From: Pyrinomonadaceae bacterium
GTDB lineage: Bacteria > Acidobacteriota > Blastocatellia > Pyrinomonadales > Pyrinomonadaceae
Assembly (NCBI GenBank): GCA_013813825.1
Contig: JACCRA010000732.1
Location: 1 to 5,031 of the forward strand
DNA: 5,031 nucleotides
Reading direction: 5' to 3'
Below, in pieces: positions 1 to 5,031 of this stretch. Position 1 is the first letter of the stretch; each line of letters starts with the position of its first letter. The translations under genes and the position numbers were made by a program. The notes below the pieces were generated by a model. That model did no database searches. It was not told the origin of the DNA and was given only the letters and a program-made list of their open reading frames with translations.

Positions 1-60
1 GTCGTCGAATTCCAACGCCGCGACCGCCGCTTCGGCGGACTCCAACTAATCGTGAAGTAG
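1..60 (+). CDS. uppS: 3' end of undecaprenyl diphosphate synthase (cis-prenyltransferase)
   Basis: Frame 1 is open from the window edge and reads VVEFQRRDRRFGGLQLIVK before TAG at 58-60. The stretch RRDRRFGG matches the RERRFGG motif near the C-terminus of UppS/cis-prenyltransferases, where the arginines help bind isopentenyl diphosphate. UppS adds isopentenyl units in cis to farnesyl diphosphate to give the C55 lipid carrier for peptidoglycan. Only the last 19 residues are present, so the call rests on this motif and on cdsA lying immediately downstream, the usual neighbour. The stop codon directly abuts a heptanucleotide repeat array. Confidence 0.65.
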   Translation, partial: VVEFQRRDRRFGGLQLIVK

Positions 61-147
61 TTTTCAGTTTTCAGTTTTCAGTTTTCAGCCAGAGCAACAA
101 GCGGCTTGCCTAAAACTGGATACTGAAAACTGAAAACTGAAAACTGA
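61..147. repeat. Inverted heptanucleotide repeat array (TTTTCAG / CTGAAAA) between uppS and cdsA
   Basis: Four perfect TTTTCAG units fill 61-88, starting on the base after the uppS stop. In the opposite orientation, AAAACTG units fill 112-146, with one degenerate copy (GATACTG, 119-125). Positions 64-88 and 123-147 form a perfect 25-bp inverted repeat with a 34-nt spacer. CCAG (89-92) and CTGG (116-119) can extend the pairing inward after a bulge. The right arm ends 2 nt before the cdsA ATG, so no Shine-Dalgarno sequence is present there. The transcript could fold into a long A-U-rich hairpin, but no U-tract follows, so a classical terminator is not supported. Confidence 0.9.
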
Positions 148-149
148 CC

Positions 150-983
150 ATGTCTCGACTGATCACTGCTTTAATCGCGCTGCCGATTATTATCGCGTCA
201 ATACTGCTTGAGCCGTTGGCGCTGCTGTTTGTGGCTGTGGCGTTGGCGGCGATGTTGACGGGGTTGCACGAATTTTGGCTGCTGGCGCGCCGGCGCGAGT
301 TGAAGCCGGAATTGACCGTCGGCACTCTCGCCGCCGCCGCTCTCTTCGCCGCTTTTTATTTCAACGCGCCGTATCGTGATCCGCGTCTGATGCTCGTCGT
401 GTTGTGCCTGTTCGTGATCGCGACGCTGGCGGGGGCGATGCTGCGGGGCGCGCCGTTCGAGCGGTTGATGACTTCGACCGCAGTGACGGTGAGCGGCGTG
501 ATGTACGTGGCGCTGTTGGGCGGGCATCTCGTCGCGTTGCGGACGGGTTTTGTGCAGCCGCTCGCGGCCGATCTGTTGTGCTTCTTTTTTCTGGTGTTGA
601 TGGGAGCGGATACGGCGGCTTACTACACGGGGCGGGCGTTCGGGAGACATAAGCTCGCGCCGTCGGTGAGTCCGGGCAAGACTTGGGAAGGCGCGGCGGG
701 CGGAATGCTGGCGAGTCTGGCGGCGGCCATCATCGCGCATTTTTGGTTCTTCCCCGAATTGAGCCTACAGGCCGCGCTGCCGCTCGCCGCGTCGATGAAC
801 GTGCTGGGCGTGGTCGGCGATCTGACCGAGAGCGCGTTGAAGCGGGGCGCGGGCGCGAAGGACGCGGCGAACATTCTGCCGGGCCACGGCGGGTTGCTGG
901 ACCGGCTCGATAGCTTGCTCTTCAACGCGCCGGTCATCTACTATTTCGCGGTCTATTATTTCGGCGATGTCTTCATCAAGTAG
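150..983 (+). CDS. cdsA: Phosphatidate cytidylyltransferase (CDP-diacylglycerol synthase)
   Basis: This 277-residue integral membrane enzyme condenses CTP with phosphatidic acid to give CDP-diacylglycerol, the branch point for phosphatidylglycerol, cardiolipin and phosphatidylethanolamine. The family signature is complete at residues 228-254: S228-x-L-K-R, K237-D238, then LPGHGGLLDRLD with H246, D251 and D254. Upstream are the conserved ADTAAYYTGR (153-162, D154) and SPGKTWEG (174-181) motifs. The rest is about seven or eight hydrophobic helices, and the length is normal for the family. The ATG at 150 is the only start that keeps the first membrane segment (MSRLITALIALPIII). It lies 2 nt after a repeat arm and lacks a visible ribosome binding site, so initiation may depend on coupling or be leaderless-like. 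The position after uppS is the classical arrangement. Confidence 0.97.
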   Translation: MSRLITALIALPIIIASILLEPLALLFVAVALAAMLTGLHEFWLLARRRELKPELTVGTLAAAALFAAFYFNAPYRDPRLMLVVLCLFVIATLAGAMLRGAPFERLMTSTAVTVSGVMYVALLGGHLVALRTGFVQPLAADLLCFFFLVLMGADTAAYYTGRAFGRHKLAPSVSPGKTWEGAAGGMLASLAAAIIAHFWFFPELSLQAALPLAASMNVLGVVGDLTESALKRGAGAKDAANILPGHGGLLDRLDSLLFNAPVIYYFAVYYFGDVFIK

Positions 984-1048
984 GTTTGAAGTTCGAGAGT
1001 TGAACTGAATTCAACGAATGACTTTTAACTTCAAACCTCAATCCTTAA
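982..1048. repeat. Nested inverted repeat with degenerate 7-nt period after cdsA
   Basis: AGGTTTGAAGTT (982-993) and AACTTCAAACCT (1027-1038) are perfect 12-bp inverted arms. Nested inside are GTTGAA (999-1004) and TTCAAC (1010-1015) around a 5-nt loop. The left side reads as heptamers GTTTGAA, GTTCGAG, AGTTGAA (984-1004). The right side reads as ACTTTTA, ACTTCAA, ACCTCAA, TCCTTAA (1021-1048). This is the same layout as the array before cdsA, with a different and more eroded unit. The left arm overlaps the cdsA stop codon by 2 nt. There is no T-tract after the hairpin. Confidence 0.75.
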
Positions 1049-1061
1049 ACCGTCTTCCAGC

Positions 1062-1916
1062 ATGACCACGAGAAAAACCGTCCTTCTGATCGTTGGTATT
1101 TTGGCCGGGCTGTCTTTGCTCGTCGTGCTGTTTGCCGGCGCTATCACCGGCTTCGTCTTTTACTCGATCGGCAACAGCGAGGCGGCGCGGACAGCCAAAA
1201 CTTTCCTGCGAAAAAACGAGAAACTTAAAAGCGAAGTAGGCGAAGTGCGCGACTTCGGCTGGTTCGTCACCGGCCAGATCAACTCGCGCAACAACGACGG
1301 CAACGCAGCGTTAAGTCTGAAAGTGATCGGGGTTGAGCGCACGGTCAACGCCATGGTGCAACTCGCTTACCGCAACGATCAGTCGTGGCGTGTGACGGGC
1401 GCTGCTTACGAAGACGAGGCGGGCAAGATGGTCGAGTTGCTGGAGAAGTACGAGACGGACGAGGGGAGCGACGAAAATGTCGAAGCCCCTTCCGTCTCGC
1501 CACTTGATGCGGATGTCGAAGATGACGGCAGAACCTTTTCATCGCCGGAGACTGATTCGCCAAGCGATGACTCCGAGTCGGATGCGGAAAGCCCGATCAC
1601 GCAAGTTAGTGCGAGTGATTTCGCGGCGGAGGCTCTGCGGCCGGGCGCGCCCACACTGGTCTATTTCTGGGCTGAGTGGTGCGGACCGTGCCGGAAGATG
1701 AAGCCGGGGCTGACGGCCGTGGCGGAAAATTACGAAGGGCGGGCGCGCGTCGTGGCGGTCAATGTTGACGAATCTTCCGCGCTGACACAACGCTATGCGA
1801 TCACCGGCATCCCGACTTTGTTGCTGATGAAAGATGGCAAGGAGATAGAGCGAATCGTCGGCGGAGTCGGCGAAAACGCGATCTCGAATTTGCTCAACAA
1901 ACATCTGACCGAATGA
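1062..1916 (+). CDS. Membrane-anchored Coa1-like domain fused to a C-terminal thioredoxin
   Basis: The 284-residue protein has three parts. Residues 7-36 form one hydrophobic helix after a short basic start (MTTRKT). Residues 38-115 resemble the bacterial Coa1/Tim21-like family: SEAARTAKTFLRKN, GEVRDFGWFVTGQI (60-73), a small-residue strand and W109. Residues 119-178 are an acidic, serine-rich linker. Residues 180-284 are a complete thioredoxin fold with WCGPC at 206-210 and the cis-proline in GIPT (P251). C207 and C210 are the only cysteines, so the active-site pair should be free to cycle. Coa1 is a cytochrome oxidase assembly factor in mitochondria; its bacterial role is not established. 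Thioredoxins reduce or exchange disulfides. A C-terminus outside the membrane is likely from the N-terminal arginine and lysine, but charges after the helix make topology uncertain. The stop overlaps the dxr start (ATGA), implying translational coupling. Confidence 0.85.
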   Translation: MTTRKTVLLIVGILAGLSLLVVLFAGAITGFVFYSIGNSEAARTAKTFLRKNEKLKSEVGEVRDFGWFVTGQINSRNNDGNAALSLKVIGVERTVNAMVQLAYRNDQSWRVTGAAYEDEAGKMVELLEKYETDEGSDENVEAPSVSPLDADVEDDGRTFSSPETDSPSDDSESDAESPITQVSASDFAAEALRPGAPTLVYFWAEWCGPCRKMKPGLTAVAENYEGRARVVAVNVDESSALTQRYAITGIPTLLLMKDGKEIERIVGGVGENAISNLLNKHLTE

Positions 1917-3133
1917 ACAAGCAGACAGGTCTTGCGATCTTGGGTTCGACCGGCTCCATCGGCTGCAACACGCTCCGCGTGCTGGAAGCCCTCGGCGACA
2001 CTTTCCGCGTCGTTGCCTTAAGCGCCGGCCGCAACATGGAAAAACTGAGCGCGCAGATCGAGCGGCATCGCCCCGAGTTCGTCTCGGTCGAAACGGAAGA
2101 GTGCGCCGGACTTTTGCGCGAAGAGTTGCGGCGGCGCGCGGTCGCCGTCGCGCCCCGGATCGGGACGGGTGAAGCGGGACTGGTTGAAGCGGCGACGCAC
2201 GGGCAAGCTGCTTGCGTGGTGAGCGCGACGGTGGGGGCCGTGGGCTTAGTGCCGACGCTGCGCGCCCTCGAAGCCGGGAAGCGCGTCGCGCTGGCAAATA
2301 AGGAGACGCTCGTGATGGCCGGCGAGTTGATGACCCGCGCGGCCTCGGCTTCCGGCGCGGAATTACTGCCCATCGATTCTGAGCACAACGCCTTACACCA
2401 ATGCCTGCGCGGCGAACGACGCGCGGAAGTCCGGCGGTTGATCCTGACCGCTTCGGGCGGCCCTTTTCGGACGTGTTCGTCAGCGGAAATGGAAGCGGCG
2501 ACCGTGGCGGAAGCGATGCGCCACCCGACTTGGGACATGGGCGCGAAGATCACGATTGATTCGGCCACGCTGATGAACAAGGGGCTGGAAGTAATCGAAG
2601 CGCACTGGCTGTTCGGCTTCGACGCGGACGAGATCGACATCATCGTGCATCCCGAATCGGTGGTGCATTCGCTCGTCGAATTGATTGACGGCTCAATGCT
2701 CGCGCAGTTGGGCGTCACGGACATGCGCCATGCGATTCAGTACGCGCTAACATATCCGGAACGCCGCCCCACCCGACTCGCGCCGCTCGATCTGACCAAG
2801 CTCTCGACGCTCAGTTTTGCCGCACCAGACGCGGAGCGTTTCCCCTGTCTGACACACGCCTACCGCGCCCTGCGCGCCGGCGGCACAATGCCCACCGCCC
2901 TCAACGCCGCAAACGAAATCGCCGTGCAATCGTTTCTTGGCGGCAAACTGAAACTAACGGACATCCCGCGCGTCATCGAACAGGTCATCGACCAGCACGA
3001 CAACAGCAGCCCGTTGCGCGATCTCAATCAAGTGCTGGCAATTGACCGCGAGGCTCGCGCGCAGGCGGTAGAAGCAATTGCTGGAATTCAAAATTCAATA
3101 TGCAAAACTCAAAGTCCGATCATGGTTTCCTGA
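1913..3133 (+). CDS. dxr: 1-deoxy-D-xylulose 5-phosphate reductoisomerase
   Basis: Dxr (IspC) converts DOXP to 2-C-methyl-D-erythritol 4-phosphate using NADPH and a divalent metal, the first committed step of the MEP isoprenoid pathway, in the cytoplasm. The NADPH-binding GSTGSIG is at 11-17, ANKE ends at E131, and metal ligands lie in DSEHNA (D155, E157) and in NKGLE (E226). Substrate-binding segments SGGPFR (181-186), HPTWDMGAK (204-212) and HPESVVHS (from 246) are intact, and MPTALNAANEIAVQSF begins the C-terminal helical domain. The ATG at 1913 overlaps the preceding stop as ATGA. At 406 residues it is slightly longer than usual. The last 16 or so residues (GIQNSICKTQSPIMVS) come largely from a heptanucleotide repeat array and look like a non-native tail replacing the original end. 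The catalytic core appears intact, so activity is expected. Confidence 0.97.
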   Translation: MNKQTGLAILGSTGSIGCNTLRVLEALGDTFRVVALSAGRNMEKLSAQIERHRPEFVSVETEECAGLLREELRRRAVAVAPRIGTGEAGLVEAATHGQAACVVSATVGAVGLVPTLRALEAGKRVALANKETLVMAGELMTRAASASGAELLPIDSEHNALHQCLRGERRAEVRRLILTASGGPFRTCSSAEMEAATVAEAMRHPTWDMGAKITIDSATLMNKGLEVIEAHWLFGFDADEIDIIVHPESVVHSLVELIDGSMLAQLGVTDMRHAIQYALTYPERRPTRLAPLDLTKLSTLSFAAPDAERFPCLTHAYRALRAGGTMPTALNAANEIAVQSFLGGKLKLTDIPRVIEQVIDQHDNSSPLRDLNQVLAIDREARAQAVEAIAGIQNSICKTQSPIMVS

Positions 3134-3341
3134 TCTCAACGAGAGAGGCCTAACATTTGTTAGCTTGCTGTTGATTATAATGACATTGCTCGTGTATCTA
3201 CATCCCGGCGACCTGAGCTTGTCTGATTGGCTGGGTTTGTTCTGGTATTGGTTGGGCATCCCCATTGTGGTAATCGCGAGTATCTTTCTGCTGGCTAAAC
3301 TGAGTAAATGGTCGGGGCGCTCGAAAGGTAAATCTGTATAG
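3078..3341 (+). CDS. Small hypothetical two-helix membrane protein
   Basis: An open frame of 87 codons from TTG 3078 to TAG 3339-3341 overlaps the dxr end in a different frame. I do not recognise the family. Residues 1-12 (MLEFKIQYAKLK) are simply the translated heptamer repeat and are probably not native. Residues 26-41 and 51-73 are strongly hydrophobic helices, the second rich in Trp and aromatics (WLGLFWYWLGIPIVV), followed by a basic tail (KLSKWSGRSKGKSV). ATG 3180 (residue 35) is an alternative start giving 53 residues and losing half of the first helix; neither start has a good ribosome binding site. Codon use is visibly A+T-richer than in dxr and rseP, suggesting acquisition. It could be an integron-cassette gene, given the attC-like hairpin 41 nt downstream, or a decayed fragment of a larger membrane protein. 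Confidence 0.4.
   Translation: MLEFKIQYAKLKVRSWFPDLNERGLTFVSLLLIIMTLLVYLHPGDLSLSDWLGLFWYWLGIPIVVIASIFLLAKLSKWSGRSKGKSV
3086..3113. repeat. Heptanucleotide array ATTCAAA in the dxr 3' end
   Basis: Four consecutive 7-nt units are visible: ATTCAAA, ATTCAAT, ATGCAAA, ACTCAAA (consensus AYTCAAA). The array sits inside the dxr reading frame and encodes most of its atypical C-terminal tail. In another frame the same bases encode the start of the small downstream ORF. It resembles the right-hand arm of the array at 1021-1048. No matching inverted arm was found immediately downstream, so this may be a half-element or the left border of the inserted segment before rseP. Confidence 0.75.
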
Positions 3342-3382
3342 TGTAAGGCAACGACAATGGTCATGTGCTTACGTCGTATGCA

Positions 3383-3467
3383 ATCTAACAACAGCATCAC
3401 CCGACCCGCATCAGCGCGGCTCTCAAACTCGATGTTGCGCGCGGGCGGTTGATGCTGGACGTTGTGC
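3383..3467. repeat. attC-like imperfect inverted repeat (possible integron cassette recombination site)
   Basis: The outer boxes are ATCTAAC (3383-3389), a perfect fit to the attC R'' consensus RYYYAAC, and GTTGTGC (3461-3467), which fits GTTRRRY with one mismatch. Between them lies a long imperfect stem. ACAAC (3388-3392) pairs with GTTGT (3461-3465), and AGCATCA (3393-3399) pairs with TGATGCT (3450-3456). Further in, CCG plus CCCGC (3401-3409, A3404 bulged) pairs with GCGGGCGG (3441-3448). GGAC (3457-3460) is extrahelical on one side only. Inner GCGC boxes (3414-3417, 3437-3440) could extend the stem. The length (85 nt), the poorly paired centre and the unpaired bases on one arm are typical of attC. 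On the minus strand the boxes are GTTAGAT (perfect) and GCACAAC, so orientation is not settled. A generic hairpin or MITE-like repeat remains possible. Confidence 0.45.
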
Positions 3468-3567
3468 CGCTTGTACATGGTCAAGCTCACAAAATGGGGT
3501 ATCGAGGAATCTGATTTACGTTAATGCTGCACTGTAGGGGGGTGGAGCCGACCACGAAAAAGCCTAG

Positions 3568-3690
3568 ATGCCAGCGAGAACTTGCCTGCCGCTGCCAGCA
3601 AACGTAAACTCGGATACAACGGCGCGCGCGGGTCGTGCCTCTAAATGGCTGAATCTGGTAGCGGTTCTGACGGGAAAAGATAAATTATGA
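3568..3690 (+). CDS. Possible 40-codon upstream ORF overlapping the rseP start
   Basis: ATG 3568 opens a 40-residue frame (MPARTCLPLPANVNSD at the start, VAVLTGKDKL at the end) whose TGA at 3688-3690 overlaps the rseP ATG as ATGA. No family, signal peptide or membrane helix is evident, and no Shine-Dalgarno precedes it; a TAG lies immediately upstream in frame. The overlap would permit translational coupling to rseP, as seen at the dxr start. The length and composition are equally compatible with a chance open frame. Confidence 0.15.
   Translation: MPARTCLPLPANVNSDTTARAGRASKWLNLVAVLTGKDKL
3582..3610 (+). promoter_or_regulatory. Weak sigma70-like promoter candidate upstream of rseP
   Basis: TTGCCT (3582-3587) and TAAACT (3605-3610) are separated by 17 nt, and each matches 4 of 6 positions of the -35 and -10 consensus. 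A local promoter would make sense because rseP is cut off from dxr by the inserted segment. A match of this quality is expected by chance in a region this long, so the call is tentative. Confidence 0.18.
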
Positions 3691-5031
3691 GTTCTGCCTT
3701 GTTAACGGTTCTGGCTTTGATTGCCGTCCTCGGCCCGGCGGTCGTGTTGCACGAGTTCGGCCACTTTATCGTGGCGAAGCTGTTCAAAATGCGGGTCGAA
3801 ACTTTCTCCGTCGGCTTCGGGCCGCGCCTGTTCGGGCGGCGCTGGGGAACGACGGATTATCGCGTCAGCCTGATTCCGCTCGGCGGTTACGTGAAGCTTG
3901 GCGGCGACGAATCGAACGCGCCGATTGAGGGTGAGGGCGAGTCGAACGTGCCGGAACACGAGCGGTTCGATCTGCGGCCACGCTGGCAGAAGTTTCTGGT
4001 GATGGTGGCCGGGCCGGTGATGAATTTGCTGACGGCTTTCGTTATCGTCTGGATCGGCGCATTGATGACCGGCATTCCGGCCACGCTGACGTCGCCGGAA
4101 GTGACGAGCGTCAAGGCGGGCGGCATGGCCGAGCAGGCCGGTTTGCGCGTCGGCGACCGCATCGTTCATTTCAACGGCAAGGACAACCCGACGTGGGATC
4201 GCGTTCGCAACGACGCGCTGATCTCGCCGGAGAAGCCGCTGCCGATGATCGTTGAGCGCAACGGTGAGCGCGTGCCGCTGACCATCACGCCGATCAAAAT
4301 GATGCAGAAGAGCGACAGCATCGGCGAGATCGATTTCAGCCCGATCCCGGTGATGATTAACACCGTGCTCAGTGGATCGGCGGCGGAAGCGGCTGGACTC
4401 AAGCCCGGCGACCGCCTGCTCGCCATCGACGGCAAGATTCTGCAAAGCGAGCAGGACGTGAAAGATGCGATTCAGACGGCCAAAGGCGCGCCGATGCGGC
4501 TGACCGTTGTGCGCGGTGACAACGCGCCGCCGCAGGAGATCACGGCGGCCGTCCGCAAGATGCCGAACGGCGCGGAGCAACTCGGCATAACTTACGGCAT
4601 GTACGAGCCTCTGCGCGACTCCGGGCCGATTGAGGCCGCCGGTTATTCCGTGCGGCGCAACGTCGAAGTGCTGCGGATGACCGGCAACGCCATCGGCCAG
4701 ATTTTCACCGGCGACCGTTCGGCGAGCGAATCTTTCTCCGGTCCCATCGGCATCGCGCAGGCCGCGAAAGATGCGGCCGTCGATTCAGGTTGGCTCGGCC
4801 TCGTCGCGATGCTCGGCTTTTTGAGTCTGAACCTCGGCGTCGTCAATCTGTTGCCGATCCCGGTGCTCGACGGCGGCGCGATCTTCCTGCTTTTCGTCGA
4901 AGCCGTTCTCGGCTGGATCGGCCTCAAGCTGACGATGACCATGCGCGAACGCATCCAGCAGGTCGGTTTCGTCATGCTGCTGCTGTTGATGGGCTTCGTT
5001 ATCACCAACGACTTTGTCAAACTCGCTTCCG
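3687..5031 (+). CDS. rseP: RseP-type site-2 intramembrane metalloprotease, two PDZ domains (3' end beyond the window)
   Basis: The frame is open from ATG 3687 to the window edge (448 codons), so only a few C-terminal residues should be missing. RseP cleaves transmembrane substrates such as anti-sigma factors after a first cut by another protease, and also clears remnant signal peptides. The zinc site is HEFGH (22-26) in helix 1, with the third ligand in PVLDGG (D395). FSVGFGPRLFG (40-50) and IPLGGYVKLGGD (63-74) form the membrane-reentrant part, and AGPVMN (108-113) starts helix 2. PDZ1 covers about 135-205 (GLRVGDRI) and PDZ2 about 222-300 (GLKPGDRL), both facing the periplasm. FSGPIGIA (350-357) precedes the last helices. 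GGGAAAAGA-like purines at 3672-3680 lie 6 nt before the ATG and may act as the ribosome binding site. Dxr is a common upstream neighbour; here an inserted segment separates them. Confidence 0.96.
   Translation, partial: MSSALLTVLALIAVLGPAVVLHEFGHFIVAKLFKMRVETFSVGFGPRLFGRRWGTTDYRVSLIPLGGYVKLGGDESNAPIEGEGESNVPEHERFDLRPRWQKFLVMVAGPVMNLLTAFVIVWIGALMTGIPATLTSPEVTSVKAGGMAEQAGLRVGDRIVHFNGKDNPTWDRVRNDALISPEKPLPMIVERNGERVPLTITPIKMMQKSDSIGEIDFSPIPVMINTVLSGSAAEAAGLKPGDRLLAIDGKILQSEQDVKDAIQTAKGAPMRLTVVRGDNAPPQEITAAVRKMPNGAEQLGITYGMYEPLRDSGPIEAAGYSVRRNVEVLRMTGNAIGQIFTGDRSASESFSGPIGIAQAAKDAAVDSGWLGLVAMLGFLSLNLGVVNLLPIPVLDGGAIFLLFVEAVLGWIGLKLTMTMRERIQQVGFVMLLLLMGFVITNDFVKLAS

Larger units (their letters stand above)
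3342..3686. other. 345-base gap between the small ORF and rseP, without a convincing gene
   Basis: Stops occur in all three forward frames and no protein family is recognisable. The first half holds the attC-like hairpin at 3383-3467. ATGGTCA occurs at 3357-3363 and again at 3477-3483, flanking the hairpin, but is too short to call a target-site duplication. The second half (about 3540-3686) contains only a weak promoter-like pair and a 40-codon ORF that overlaps the rseP start. No tRNA, tmRNA tag or transposase remnant could be seen. Confidence 0.6.

Noticed and set aside
982..1038. Rho-independent terminator after cdsA
   Set aside because: The 12-bp stem is A+T-rich, is separated by a 33-nt interior and is followed by CAATCCTT, not by a T-tract.
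1539..2724. Long minus-strand ORFs across the thioredoxin and dxr region
   Set aside because: They are arginine/serine-rich mirror frames of well-supported + strand genes and contain no plausible domains.
3357..3483. ATGGTCA direct repeats flanking the hairpin as a target-site duplication
   Set aside because: They are seven bases long, do not abut the hairpin arms symmetrically, and are easily explained by chance.
3095..3490. 131-codon minus-strand ORF opposite the small membrane ORF and the attC-like hairpin
   Set aside because: It is antisense to a frame with clear hydrophobic helices, crosses both arms of the hairpin and ends in repeat and dxr sequence; it shows no recognisable domain.
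3477..3524. Short ORF starting MVKLTKWGIEE after the hairpin
   Set aside because: It has only 15 codons, no ribosome binding site and no supporting context.
3535..3690. tmRNA or other structured RNA (GCAAACG-like stretch near 3598)
   Set aside because: No tRNA-like acceptor arm, CCA end or tag peptide ending in ALAA could be found.
3702..4580. 292-codon minus-strand ORF inside rseP
   Set aside because: It is a shadow of the G+C-rich rseP codons: histidine- and arginine-rich low-complexity translation, while the + strand has all RseP motifs.

Overview
The window is a G+C-rich piece of a Gram-negative-type bacterial chromosome carrying five genes, all on the + strand, from the conserved envelope/isoprenoid cluster: the last codons of uppS, then cdsA, a membrane-anchored Coa1-like/thioredoxin fusion, dxr, and an rseP that runs off the right edge. 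An Acidobacteriota-like host (perhaps Blastocatellia) would fit the uppS-cdsA-dxr-rseP order, the base composition and the repeat-filled gaps, but that is an inference from general knowledge. The sequence does not prove it.

Layout: 1-60 uppS 3' end; 61-147 inverted heptanucleotide repeat; 150-983 cdsA; 982-1048 second, more degenerate inverted heptamer repeat; 1062-1916 Coa1-like/thioredoxin protein; 1913-3133 dxr, joined to the previous gene by an ATGA overlap; 3086-3113 third heptamer array, inside the dxr 3' end; 3078-3341 small two-helix membrane ORF; 3383-3467 imperfect long hairpin resembling an integron attC site; 3468-3686 stretch without a convincing gene; 3687-5031 rseP, whose stop codon lies outside the window.

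The core genes work in linked envelope pathways. Dxr makes MEP for isoprenoid precursors. UppS uses those precursors to build undecaprenyl diphosphate, the lipid carrier for cell-wall glycans. CdsA makes CDP-diacylglycerol for phospholipids. RseP is the site-2 intramembrane protease of envelope-stress signalling. The Coa1-like/thioredoxin protein is the unusual member.

The two most interesting signals are these. First, three of the gene junctions carry 7-nt-period arrays with different units; two are folded as inverted repeats and one has become the C-terminal tail of Dxr. Second, dxr and rseP, often adjacent in bacteria, are separated here by about 550 bp that looks acquired: an A+T-richer small membrane ORF followed by an attC-like hairpin, the layout of a lone integron gene cassette. 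No wholly new system can be demonstrated from the window alone.
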